A DNA stretch of 35,345 nt from Prevotella sp. UBA3776 (GCA_002369515.1 DFFM01000035.1:43506-78850), one strand, 5' to 3'; shown: positions 24,347 through 31,773, counted from the first letter of the stretch. Numbers and translations: made by a program. Notes: generated by a model not told the origin, from the letters alone.

Positions 24347-25810
24347 ATGAAACCATTCATAGCCATTCTCCTCTGCACCCTCAGCTGCACAACCGCAGCT
24401 GCCCAGCGTACCTACACCCTCGAGCAGATACTCGACTCCGCCCGCCAGAACAACATTGCCATGCGCAACGCCCGCCGCTCCATCGAATCGGCCCAAGAGC
24501 AGCGCCGTGAAGCCTTCACCAACTATTTCCCCAGCATCAGTGCCACTGGACTGTGGTTCAATGCCAACAAGGGCATGGCCCAAATGCAGGTCAACCCCGA
24601 TGATGTCATCCCCCCCGCTATGGGCTCATCGCTAGCACAGTCGCTCGCCCCCGAAGCACTGGCCGAACTGGCCAGTCCCATCAACATCTCTATGATGAAG
24701 AACGGCACCATCGCCGGAATCAGTGCCACCCAACCCCTCTTTGCCGGTGGACGAATCGTCAATGGAAACCGTCTGGCCAAAATTGGCGAACAGGCAGCCC
24801 TGCTGAAGAGTCAGCTCTCCGAAAACGAAGTGGTGAGAACCGCCCAGCAGTATTTCTGGCAAATCGTCACACTGCAACAGAAAATGAAAACCATCGATGC
24901 CGCAGAGGCCATGCTGGCCGACATCCATAAGGACGTTGACGTGGCAGTGAAGGCGGGAGTGGCCCTTTCGGGCGACCTGCTTCGGGTGCAGCTGCGGCAG
25001 AACGAACTGAAGAGCCAACGGCTGAAACTGAAAAACGGCGCATCGGTCGTGCGCCTTTTGCTCGCCCAATACTGCGGTCTGCGCGACACGGCTTTCGCCA
25101 TCCATTCCCCCGAAGCCCCAACCGAAGCCCCCTCCAGCTCCCCCTGGGGGGAGAGACTTGCCGCGGATTGGGACTATTCCCGAGCAAGCTTGCCCATTCC
25201 CGAGCAAAGCTCGCCTACCCGTAGCCTTTCCCGTAGCCTTTCCCCCCTTGAGGGGGGCTCGGTGGGGGCTTCGGTTGGGGAGGCTTTAGCTACGCCCGAA
25301 TACCAGCTTCTCGAAAAGCAGGTGGAGGCCACCAAACTGCAGCAGAAAATGGCACTGGGTGAACGTCTGCCCTCTGTGGCCGTTGGGGCGGGATACAACT
25401 ATCACAACCTTCTAGACAACAACCACACCTTCGCCATGGTTTTCGCCACCGTCAGCATCCCCATTTCCGCCTGGTGGGGTGGCAGACATGCCATCCGGCA
25501 AAAACAGATAGCCCACCAGCAAGCTCTCGACGAACGACAGAACAATGCCGAGTTGCTCAGAATACGCATTCAAAATGCATGGAACAACGTCAACGAGGCT
25601 CAGCAGCAATTGACGCTCGCTGCACAGAGCATCCAACAAGCCAAGGAGAACCTGCGAATCAACCGCGACCACTACCGTGCCGGAACCTCACGGATGGCAG
25701 ACTTCCTCGATGCTCAGCTGCTCTACCAGCAGGCCTGCGACCAACACACCGATGCCTGGGCCAATCTTCAGAACAAACTGTTGGAGTACAAGCAATCCAT
25801 CGGACAATAG
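24347..25810 (+). CDS. TolC-family outer-membrane efflux protein with repeat insert
   Basis: This 487-residue protein is the outer-membrane channel of the export system. It has a signal peptide (MKPFIAILLCTLSCTTAAAQ) and then two TolC-type halves: YTLEQILDSARQNN near the start, long amphipathic helices, and in the second half NNVNEAQQQLTLAAQSIQQA and HYRAGTSRMADFLDAQLLYQ. Residues about 260-315 are encoded by GC-rich repeat DNA and have an odd Ser/Pro-rich composition; they lie between the two halves, just before TPEYQLLEKQVEATKLQQ. A normal family member would be about 55 residues shorter here. The open frame is maintained through the insert. Confidence 0.93.
   Translation: MKPFIAILLCTLSCTTAAAQRTYTLEQILDSARQNNIAMRNARRSIESAQEQRREAFTNYFPSISATGLWFNANKGMAQMQVNPDDVIPPAMGSSLAQSLAPEALAELASPINISMMKNGTIAGISATQPLFAGGRIVNGNRLAKIGEQAALLKSQLSENEVVRTAQQYFWQIVTLQQKMKTIDAAEAMLADIHKDVDVAVKAGVALSGDLLRVQLRQNELKSQRLKLKNGASVVRLLLAQYCGLRDTAFAIHSPEAPTEAPSSSPWGERLAADWDYSRASLPIPEQSSPTRSLSRSLSPLEGGSVGASVGEALATPEYQLLEKQVEATKLQQKMALGERLPSVAVGAGYNYHNLLDNNHTFAMVFATVSIPISAWWGGRHAIRQKQIAHQQALDERQNNAELLRIRIQNAWNNVNEAQQQLTLAAQSIQQAKENLRINRDHYRAGTSRMADFLDAQLLYQQACDQHTDAWANLQNKLLEYKQSIGQ
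25124..25290. repeat. GC-rich repeat inside the TolC-like gene
   Basis: Contains, on the plus strand, the reverse complement of the CTCTCCCCCCAGGGGGAG module, two CCCGAGCAAGCTTGCC-like hairpin units, CCCGTAGCC repeats and a CCCCCCTTGAGGGGGG palindrome. The CCCGAGCAA/CCGTAGCC part recurs in reverse orientation at 25846-25885 and 32710-32757. Confidence 0.92.
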
Positions 25811-25925
25811 CCCCCAAGGCCCCTCTCTCATCCCCCCTGGGGGGGAAGGCTACGGGTAGGCGAGCTTGCTCGGGAACCAAAGGTCGCTGGCCGAAGGGAA
25901 AAGCAATAGTCCCAATCGGCGGCAA
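25811..25925. repeat. GC-rich repeat after the TolC-like gene
   Basis: This is the first part of a 406-bp gap without a gene (25811-26216). It has a CTCTCATCCCCCCTGGGGGG module, then GGCTACGGGTAGGCGAGCTT and GCTCGGGAA, and ends with AATAGTCCCAATCGGCGGC, which matches in reverse the segment inside the TolC-like gene about 650 bp upstream. Confidence 0.9.
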
Positions 25926-25941
25926 GTCCCTCCCTTTTTCC

Positions 25942-26054
25942 GTAACTTTGCCCTTCAAAAAACGGCGAAGTTACTCCATCTCGGCAAAAAAAGAAATGGT
26001 TTTCTTTGTTTTGCGCTCGACTTTCAGTAACTTTGCCGGCTCAACGGCAAAGTT
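25942..26054. repeat. Two related palindromes, each with a TAACTTTG box
   Basis: GTAACTTTGCC (25942-25952) pairs with GGCGAAGTTAC (25964-25974) with one mismatch. AACTTTGCCG (26029-26038) pairs perfectly with CGGCAAAGTT (26045-26054). Both are followed by CTCCATC, so the unit appears to be duplicated in direct orientation about 87 bp apart. Confidence 0.85.
26005..26035 (+). promoter_or_regulatory. Promoter of the LUD-domain gene
   Basis: TTTG at 26005-26008, 19 bp, then TAACTTTG at 26028-26035 give a very good Bacteroidetes promoter. The -7 box lies inside the second palindrome. The transcript would have a leader of about 175 nt that includes the palindrome at 26077-26093 and the 20-bp repeat array. 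Confidence 0.65.
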
Positions 26055-26076
26055 GCTCCATCGCCGCACTTGACTC

Positions 26077-26170
26077 GGGGATTTCAAATCCCCTCGAACT
26101 AAAAGAGGTTCCCTCGAAAGAAAAGGGGTTCCCTCGAACGAAAAGGGGTCCCCCTCGAACTAAAAGAGGC
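26077..26170. repeat. Palindrome plus four 20-bp hairpin repeats in the LUD leader
   Basis: GGGGATTTCAAATCCCC (26077-26093) is a perfect inverted repeat. Four units of about 20 bp follow (26091-26170) with the form CCCTCGAAnnAAAAGRGG; each can fold, with CCTC or CCCC pairing to GAGG or GGGG. One unit has an extra base. Confidence 0.93.
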
Positions 26171-26216
26171 TTTCAGCAACGTTGCCCCAAAAAACAAGAC
26201 AAAAAGGAGAAGAACA

Positions 26217-26855
26217 ATGATGACACCCACAGAGATTCGCAACCAACGACTGGCCCAGAAAATAGTAAACAACCTTCAGCGCCGCCACTTCGGCGCTTTC
26301 TATTGTCGCACTACCCACGAGATTTTGGAAAAAGTGCGCGAGCTGATTCCAGAAGGAAGCTCGGTGGCATGGGGCGGTTCGATGAGCATTCGCAACACAG
26401 GAGTTACGCGGATGCTCAAAGAGGGCAACTACGTGGTGTTTGACCGCGATGACGTCACCACAGCAGAAGACAAGGTGCGCATGTACCGCAAGGCGTTCGA
26501 ATGTGACTTCTACTTGGCCAGCGTCAATGCCATGAGCGAGGATGGGGTGTTGGTGAACATTGACGGCAACGGCAACCGGGTGGCCGCCATCACTTGGGGA
26601 CCCGAACACGTCATCTTCGTGGTGGGGATGAACAAGGTTTGCCAGGATGTGGAGGCGGCCGTAAAACGTGCCAGATCGGTGGCTGCTCCCATCAACATGG
26701 CCCGCTTCGACTTTGCCACGCCCTGCCAGAAAGACGGTTCTTGCCACAACTGTCTCTCGAGCGACAGCATCTGCAACTACATCAGCATTCAGCGCATGTC
26801 GCACCCTGCGGGAAGACACATCGTCATCCTGACAGACGAAAATGTGGGGTATTAA
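26217..26855 (+). CDS. LUD-domain protein (LutC/YkgG-related), stand-alone
   Basis: This 212-residue LUD-domain (DUF162) protein is related to LutC but encoded apart from the lut operon. It shows EGSSVAWGGSMSIRNTGVTR, FDRDDVTTAEDK and ITWGPEHVIFVVGMNKV. A C-terminal cysteine cluster, TPCQKDGSCHNC, with another Cys in SICNY, suggests metal or Fe-S binding and occurs in this subgroup. The reaction is unknown, and a link to lactate oxidation is only by family. The start at 26217 has AGGAGAAGA upstream at good spacing; a second ATG lies at 26220. Its long leader carries palindromes and hairpin repeats. Eight heptamers follow its stop. Confidence 0.88.
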   Translation: MMTPTEIRNQRLAQKIVNNLQRRHFGAFYCRTTHEILEKVRELIPEGSSVAWGGSMSIRNTGVTRMLKEGNYVVFDRDDVTTAEDKVRMYRKAFECDFYLASVNAMSEDGVLVNIDGNGNRVAAITWGPEHVIFVVGMNKVCQDVEAAVKRARSVAAPINMARFDFATPCQKDGSCHNCLSSDSICNYISIQRMSHPAGRHIVILTDENVGY

Positions 26856-26859
26856 GGGT

Positions 26860-26915
26860 GAGTTAGGAGTTAAGAGTTAAGAGTTAAGAGTTAGGAGTTA
26901 GGAGTTAGGAGTTGG
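26860..26915 (+). repeat. Eight GAGTTAR heptamers between LUD and topB
   Basis: Eight consecutive 7-bp units (GAGTTAG or GAGTTAA; the last is GAGTTGG) total 56 bp and fill most of the 70-bp gap, ending 10 bp before the topB ATG. A change in copy number would alter the topB leader. Confidence 0.96.
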
Positions 26916-26925
26916 AAATTACGTA

Positions 26926-28842
26926 ATGGTTGTTTGCATAGCAGAAAAACCCAGTGTGGCGCGCGACATTGCCCGCATCATCGGAGCAACGGCGTCGCAC
27001 GATGGATATATGGAAGGTAACGGATACCAGGTGACGTGGACCTACGGCCATCTGTGCACGTTGAAGGAGCCGCACGACTATACGCCGGCATGGAAGCCCT
27101 GGAGTCTGAGCGCTCTGCCCATGATACCGCCGCGATTCGGCATCAAACTGATCAACGAGCAGCATATCACCAAGCAGTTTGCCATCATCGAACGCCTGAT
27201 GCAACAGGCTGACGGCATCATCAACTGTGGCGATGCGGGCCAAGAGGGCGAGCTCATACAGCGGTGGGTGATGCAAAAGGCGCAGGCGAAATGCCCCGTG
27301 AAGCGGCTGTGGATTTCGTCGATGACGGACGAGGCCATACGCGAGGGGTTCCAGCAGCTGAAAGACCAGAAGTTGTATGAACCGCTCTATCTGGCGGGGC
27401 TCTCGCGAGCCATCGGCGACTGGATTCTGGGCATGAATGCCACACGGCTCTACACGCTCAAGTATGGACAGAACAGACAGGTGCTCAGCATAGGAAGGGT
27501 GCAGACTCCCACTTTGGCTCTCATCGTCAACCGGCAGAAGGAGATAGACCATTTCAAGCCCGAGCCTTACTGGGTGCTCTCGACGGTTTATCGCGAAACG
27601 CTGTTCACGGCGACCAAAGGGAAATTCACCTCGAAGGAGGAGGGGCAGCGTAGTTTCGCACTGATTAAGGACCAACCGTTCACGGTGACGAAAGTGGAGA
27701 AGAAAAATGGCAAGGAAGCCCCCAAGCCGCTCTACGACCTCACCTCGCTGCAAGTGGACTGCAACCGTAAGTTCGGCATGAGCGCCGAGCTGACACTCAA
27801 CACCATTCAGACTCTTTATGAACACAAACTGACCACTTATCCACGTGTGGATACGCAGTTTCTCAGTGACGACATCTATCCCAAGTGTCCGCAAATCATG
27901 AACGGGCTGTTCCAGACGCGTTTTGCAGGAAAGGCGGTTTATGCCGAACTGGTGAGGCCGCTAGGCGGCAAGCCTCTGCCCAAGACCAAACGTGTGTTCG
28001 ACTCGTCGAAGGTGACCGACCACCATGCCATCATCCCAACAGGAATCGTGGCCAACGGGTTGAGCGACATGGAACGGCGTGTCTATGACCTCATTGCCCG
28101 CCGGTTCATCAGTGTGTTCTACCCTGACTGCAAGTTTGCCACCACCACAGTGCTGGGCGTGGCCAACGAGACGGAATTCAAGGCTACGGGCAAGCAAATC
28201 ATTGATCCAGGTTGGCGCGTGGTGGCCCCCCTCTCATCTCAGGCCCCCCTCTCATCCCCCCTGGGGGGGAAGTCCCAACTTGCGGATAGTCTCTCCCCCC
28301 AGGGGGAGCCGGAGGGGGCCTCGGAGGAGGCTTCAGACGAGGAAAAAACGCTGCCTGCCTTCGTGAAAGGCGAAAGTGGGCCTCACGAGCCTACGCTTAC
28401 AGAAAAATGGACTACGCCCCCCCCCTACTACACCGAGGCCTCTCTCTTGCGGGCGATGGAGACGGCGGGGAAATTCGTGGAGGACGAAGAGCTGCGCGCT
28501 GCCATGAAGGAGAACGGCATTGGCCGACCATCATCACGCGCCGGCATCATCGAGACGCTTTTCAAGCGCCACTACATACGTCGTGAGCGGAAACGGCTGG
28601 TGGCCACGCCAACAGGCATGGAACTCATAGACCTGATTAAGGAGGAACTGCTCAAAAGCTGTGAGTTGACGGGCATTTGGGAAAAGAAACTGCGAGACAT
28701 CGAACACAAGAAATACGATCCGGCACAGTTTGTAGAGGAACTGAAAGCCCAGATTGCACAAATTGTAAGCGACGTGATCCGCGACAGCTCCAACCGCCAC
28801 ATAACCGGAGTCTCCAAAGAAAACAAGGCTTCCACGCAATAA
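26926..28842 (+). CDS. topB: DNA topoisomerase III (TopB) with repeat insert
   Basis: This 638-residue type IA topoisomerase cuts one DNA strand and passes another, resolving replication and recombination intermediates. It has the Toprim glutamate (Glu7 in AEKPS), the acidic motif GDAGQEGELI (Asp103, Glu107, Glu109; the DAG form occurs in many relatives), IGRVQTPTLALI and the catalytic Tyr305 in TTYPRVDTQFLS, as well as the later GIGRPSSRAGIIETL. Residues about 434-465 are encoded by the GC-rich repeat at 28225-28320 (peptide units APLSS and LSPQGEPEGA), between DPGWRVV and the acidic segment before LPAFVKGE, a variable loop in the family. No zinc-finger tail is evident, which is usual in this family. 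Confidence 0.95.
   Translation: MVVCIAEKPSVARDIARIIGATASHDGYMEGNGYQVTWTYGHLCTLKEPHDYTPAWKPWSLSALPMIPPRFGIKLINEQHITKQFAIIERLMQQADGIINCGDAGQEGELIQRWVMQKAQAKCPVKRLWISSMTDEAIREGFQQLKDQKLYEPLYLAGLSRAIGDWILGMNATRLYTLKYGQNRQVLSIGRVQTPTLALIVNRQKEIDHFKPEPYWVLSTVYRETLFTATKGKFTSKEEGQRSFALIKDQPFTVTKVEKKNGKEAPKPLYDLTSLQVDCNRKFGMSAELTLNTIQTLYEHKLTTYPRVDTQFLSDDIYPKCPQIMNGLFQTRFAGKAVYAELVRPLGGKPLPKTKRVFDSSKVTDHHAIIPTGIVANGLSDMERRVYDLIARRFISVFYPDCKFATTTVLGVANETEFKATGKQIIDPGWRVVAPLSSQAPLSSPLGGKSQLADSLSPQGEPEGASEEASDEEKTLPAFVKGESGPHEPTLTEKWTTPPPYYTEASLLRAMETAGKFVEDEELRAAMKENGIGRPSSRAGIIETLFKRHYIRRERKRLVATPTGMELIDLIKEELLKSCELTGIWEKKLRDIEHKKYDPAQFVEELKAQIAQIVSDVIRDSSNRHITGVSKENKASTQ
28225..28320 (+). repeat. GC-rich repeat inside topB
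   Basis: One partial and one full CCCCTCTCATCCCCCCTGGG module are followed by CTCTCCCCCCAGGGGGAG and GGAGGGGGCC. It is read in the same frame as the NRPS inserts, giving the shared peptides PLSSPLGGK and LSPQGE. Confidence 0.95.
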
Positions 28843-28849
28843 ACTGTGT

Positions 28850-28865
28850 TCAAAAAACGTTTTGA
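28850..28865 (+). other. Short inverted repeat after topB
   Basis: TCAAAA-AACG-TTTTGA begins just after the topB stop. It could be part of a weak terminator, but the stem is AT-rich and there is no clear T-run. Confidence 0.3.
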
Positions 28866-28895
28866 TAATTGAAAAGTTTAAACAGTAAACTGTAA

Positions 28896-29076
28896 ACTCA
28901 ACTTTCGCATGTTAAGTAAACAAGGAGTTGCAAGGAGTTACAAGGAGTTTCAAGACATTAGTCTTTGCTCTGAGTCCTTCTGTTTTTGGGGAAACACGGC
29001 ACGAAGCTATTGTCTTGCAACTCCTTGAACTCCATGAACTCCTTGAACTCCAAAAAGTTGAGCGATAGCGAAACTT
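28896..29076. repeat. Fold-back element copy 3, between topB and porE
   Basis: Begins ACTCAACTTTCGCATGTTA (the inverse of 32821-32839). It then has three CAAGGAGTTn decamers, the core GACATTAG (28954-28961) ... CTATTGTC (29007-29014), and the complementary arm of AACTCCTTG-type 9-mers. It ends AAAGTTGAGCGATAGCGAAA followed by CTT. The arms form an imperfect inverted repeat of about 37 bp. CTCAACTTT (28897-28905) and AAAGTTGAG (29054-29062) are perfect terminal inverted repeats. It occupies most of the 288-bp gap before porE. Confidence 0.92.
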
Positions 29077-29077
29077 G

Positions 29078-29118
29078 AACTGTAAGCTGTAAACTGTAAA
29101 CATAAACTGTAAACTATA
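29078..29118 (+). repeat. AACTGTA heptamers before porE
   Basis: Six imperfect units (AACTGTA, AGCTGTA, AACTGTA, AACATA, AACTGTA, AACTATA) end 12 bp before the porE ATG. Two further units lie near 28882-28895 on the other side of the fold-back element. Confidence 0.88.
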
Positions 29119-29130
29119 AAAACAGGAGTG

Positions 29131-31230
29131 ATGCTGCGATACAAAGTATTCTTTTCGGCCATTTTGGCTGCAGTTCTGCTCTGTGCCTGTGGAGGCGCCG
29201 ACCAGAACATGAAGAAGGGAGAGAGATATCTCGCCCTTGGAGAATACTTCGATGCCGCCAACGAATTCAAACAAGCCTATTCAAAGACGCCGCCCAAGGA
29301 ACGCGACCTGCGCGGGCAGCGCGCCCACCGACTGGCTGACACCTATGTCAAGTTCAACCAGACGCAGAAAGCCATTGCCGCCTACCGAAACGCCATTCGT
29401 TACAAGCAGGATTCGACAGAGACGCACCTCGCCTTTGCCAGACAGTTGTTGCGCAACGGCAATTACAAGGAGGCCGCTGCGGAGTTTCAGATGGTGATGG
29501 ACTCACTGCGTACCTACGGCGCCAACATGGCAGACGACCCGCGCGCCATCTTGGCCCGCAACGGGCTCAAATCGGCACAGAAGGCTCCTGATTGGAAAAA
29601 ACAGGGGTCGCGCTACTCTGTCAAGCGCATGGACATCTTCAACTCACGACGAGCTGACTACAGTCCCATGCTCTGCGGCGACGAATACGACCAGCTCTAC
29701 TTCACCTCTACGCGCAACGAAGCACAGGGTGACGAACTGAGCGGCATCACGGGCACTAAGAGTGCCGACATATTCTTCGCACAGAAGGACGACAAAGGCC
29801 ACTGGCAACGCCCACAGGCCATCGAGTCAGGGCTCAACAGCGAACACGACGAAGGTGCGTGCAGCTTTGCACCCGACCAGCGCACCATGTACCTCACACA
29901 GTGCGCCACCGACCCGCAATATCCGCGCTATGCCACCATCATGACTTCGAACCGCAGTGACGCTGCATGGAGCAAGCCCAATTTGTTGGAAATAAGCAAA
30001 GACACGCTCTCGAGCTTTGCCCATCCGGCCATCTCGCCCGACGGACAGTGGCTCTATTTCACCTCCGACATGCCTGGAGGACAGGGCGGACTCGACATCT
30101 GGCGCACACGGCTCACCAGCAGTGGCACCGCCGGTGTGGAGAACCTGGGCACTCCCATCAACACGCCGGGCGACGAAATGTTTCCCACCTTCAGACCCAA
30201 CGGTGACCTCTACTTCTCCAGCGACGGACATCCCGGCATGGGCGGACTCGACATCTTCATCGCCAAGGCCGATGCCTGGGGAAAGGTGACCATAGAGCAT
30301 CCAGGCTATCCACTCAACTCGCAGGGCGACGAATTTGGCATGACCTTCGAGGGCATGCGCAACAGAGGCTACTTCTGCACCAATCGGGGCGACGGACGCA
30401 GCAGCGAACACATCTACTGGTTCGAAAACCCCGAAATCGTGCAAACCGTCAAGGGGTGGGTGTATGAGATGGAGGCTTACGAACTGCCTGCCGCACAAAT
30501 CTACATGGTGGGCTCCGACGGCACCAACCGCCACCTGAGCGTCAAGGGCGACGGTTCGTTCGAAACCGAAGTACAGCCCGGGGTGGAATATCTGTTCCTG
30601 GCCACCTGCAAGGGCTACCTCAACCACAAGGAGGAATTAGTCGTTGAGCAGGGGTTGATGGAGTCGAAAGAACACGTGCTGCAGTTTCCGCTGGCCTACA
30701 TAGGCGTACCCGTGCTCATCGACAACATATTCTACGACTTCGACAAGGCCACCCTTCGCCCCGAATCGGCAACGGCATTGGACGAACTGGTGAAGATGCT
30801 CAACGAAAACCCCAACATCACCATAGAGCTGAGCGCCCACACCGACTGCCGTGGTAGCGACACCTACAACAAACGGCTGTCGCAGAGACGAGCAGAAACA
30901 GTGGTGAACTACCTGATTGCCCACGGCATACCAGCAGACCGGCTCACTCCCGTTGGCTATGGCGAGGAGCGGCCTAAGACCATTCGAAAGAAAATCACCG
31001 AGAAATACCCGTGGATGAAGGAAAACGACCAGCTTACGGAGGAATACATCAACGCCCTAGGAGACAATGAAAAACAGGAAACGTGCCATCAGCTCAACCG
31101 ACGCACCGAGTTCACAGTGCTGCGCACCACCTATGGCATGTTTGACGAGAAAGGCAACTTGAAGAATCCGCCCAAAGCACGCTCCGTAGAGCCGACGGGC
31201 AGCAGCGACGACGATTTCTACATGGAATAA
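29131..31230 (+). CDS. porE: PorE-like type IX secretion lipoprotein (TPR, beta-propeller, CRD, OmpA-C)
   Basis: PorE anchors the type IX secretion machinery to peptidoglycan below the outer membrane. This 699-residue lipoprotein (lipobox LLCAC, Cys20) has the same domain order: TPR-like helices at about 25-150; a WD40/PD40-like propeller at about 165-435, with repeated DGQWLYFTSDMPGGQGGLDIW-type blades such as PNGDLYFSSDGHPGMGGLDI; a carboxypeptidase-regulatory-like domain at about 440-525; and an OmpA-C domain from about 530 with FYDFDKATLRPES, SAHTDCRGS and LSQRRAETV, which hold the peptidoglycan-binding Asp and Arg. I prefer the ATG at 29131, preceded by AGGAG, to the in-frame GTG at 29128. 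No other T9SS gene is in this window, so the assignment rests on architecture; other OmpA-family proteins with propellers exist. Confidence 0.82.
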   Translation: MLRYKVFFSAILAAVLLCACGGADQNMKKGERYLALGEYFDAANEFKQAYSKTPPKERDLRGQRAHRLADTYVKFNQTQKAIAAYRNAIRYKQDSTETHLAFARQLLRNGNYKEAAAEFQMVMDSLRTYGANMADDPRAILARNGLKSAQKAPDWKKQGSRYSVKRMDIFNSRRADYSPMLCGDEYDQLYFTSTRNEAQGDELSGITGTKSADIFFAQKDDKGHWQRPQAIESGLNSEHDEGACSFAPDQRTMYLTQCATDPQYPRYATIMTSNRSDAAWSKPNLLEISKDTLSSFAHPAISPDGQWLYFTSDMPGGQGGLDIWRTRLTSSGTAGVENLGTPINTPGDEMFPTFRPNGDLYFSSDGHPGMGGLDIFIAKADAWGKVTIEHPGYPLNSQGDEFGMTFEGMRNRGYFCTNRGDGRSSEHIYWFENPEIVQTVKGWVYEMEAYELPAAQIYMVGSDGTNRHLSVKGDGSFETEVQPGVEYLFLATCKGYLNHKEELVVEQGLMESKEHVLQFPLAYIGVPVLIDNIFYDFDKATLRPESATALDELVKMLNENPNITIELSAHTDCRGSDTYNKRLSQRRAETVVNYLIAHGIPADRLTPVGYGEERPKTIRKKITEKYPWMKENDQLTEEYINALGDNEKQETCHQLNRRTEFTVLRTTYGMFDEKGNLKNPPKARSVEPTGSSDDDFYME

Positions 31231-31276
31231 CATGACGGAGAGGAATGGTCTTCGCTCGCCAACTTCCGTAAAAACT

Positions 31277-31326
31277 CAGAGGCACAAAGGTGCAGAGAAA
31301 GGAATCTCTGCACCTTTGTGCCTCTG
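31277..31326. terminator. Bidirectional hairpin between porE and the DUF5056 gene
   Basis: A perfect 21-bp inverted repeat (31277-31297 and 31306-31326) with an 8-nt loop AAAGGAAT lies between convergent genes. The arm begins CAGAGGCACAAAGG. There is no T-run, so factor-independent termination is not certain; it may also protect both transcripts or be a repeat copy. Confidence 0.75.
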
Positions 31327-31344
31327 TGCATAATACGACAAATG

Positions 31345-31773
31345 TCAATCCACTTCCGCTTCAATTTGGTGGAACACAACCATGTAGGCCAGCAACACCA
31401 ACGAAATGACAATGGTGAGGGGTGTCAATTGGAACACGTCCTGAGCTGGGAGTGTGCGCAGAACGATGGTCACCGCATCGGCCAGTGCTTGCCAGCCACG
31501 CACGACGAAGAAAAACACAAGACCCAAAACAACACAGAGCAGCGTCCACAAGCGGTTGAGCCGGCTGGTTCGCGACGGCAACCGACGCATGACGCGCTGG
31601 CTGAAGCCGTTGTCTTCGATCTCTATTCGCTGGGCAGCAAAAAAATGTTCGAGCAAGGCTTCGTCCTGCTCTCCAATCTCTGTGACGGGAACATTATGGG
31701 GGGCTGCATCCCCCTTTGCCAAGTGGTCAGTGGTCAATGGAGTATGGCCAATGGGTTTACTTTCATCTTTCAT
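31345..31773 (-). CDS. DUF5056-type membrane protein, probable anti-sigma factor
   Basis: This 142-residue protein resembles the DUF5056 proteins encoded with ECF sigma factors in Bacteroidales: DEALLEHFFAAQRIEIEDNGFS and RVMRRLPSRTSRLNRLW in the cytoplasmic part, then two membrane helices (LWTLLCVVLGLVFFFVV and LTPLTIVISLVLLAYMVVF). It overlaps the sigma gene by 11 bp, consistent with translational coupling and with an anti-sigma role, which is inferred from context. Codons about 6-17 are made of five imperfect heptamers (31723-31757), and a GGGGGCTGCATCCCCC palindrome follows, so the N-terminal 28 or so residues look repeat-derived. If that part were not translated, I see no good alternative start before RVMRR. 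Confidence 0.75.
   Translation of the reverse strand: MKDESKPIGHTPLTTDHLAKGDAAPHNVPVTEIGEQDEALLEHFFAAQRIEIEDNGFSQRVMRRLPSRTSRLNRLWTLLCVVLGLVFFFVVRGWQALADAVTIVLRTLPAQDVFQLTPLTIVISLVLLAYMVVFHQIEAEVD
31723..31757. repeat. Imperfect heptamers in the DUF5056 gene's 5' end
   Basis: GTGGTCA, GTGGTCA, ATGGAGT, ATGGCCA, ATGGGTT read in plus orientation: two perfect and three diverged 7-bp units, inside the first 17 codons of the minus-strand gene. Confidence 0.7.

Noticed and set aside
25943..25950. First TAACTTTG (25943) as the main LUD promoter
   Set aside because: No -33 TTG lies at the right distance, whereas the second box at 26028 has TTTG with a 19-bp gap.
26091..26170. Possible CRISPR array
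   Set aside because: The units are about 20 bp and directly adjacent, with no spacers and no cas genes; it is a tandem repeat.
26217..26855. LUD gene as a duplicated lutC
   Set aside because: It has different N- and C-termini and a cysteine cluster absent from LutC, so it is a separate subfamily.
26860..26915. Heptamer and decamer arrays as degenerate CRISPR
   Set aside because: Units of 7-10 bp without spacers are simple tandem repeats.
27232..27252. Loss of the second Toprim aspartate in TopB (DAGQEGE)
   Set aside because: The DAG form is common in type IA topoisomerases of this kind, so it is not evidence of inactivation.
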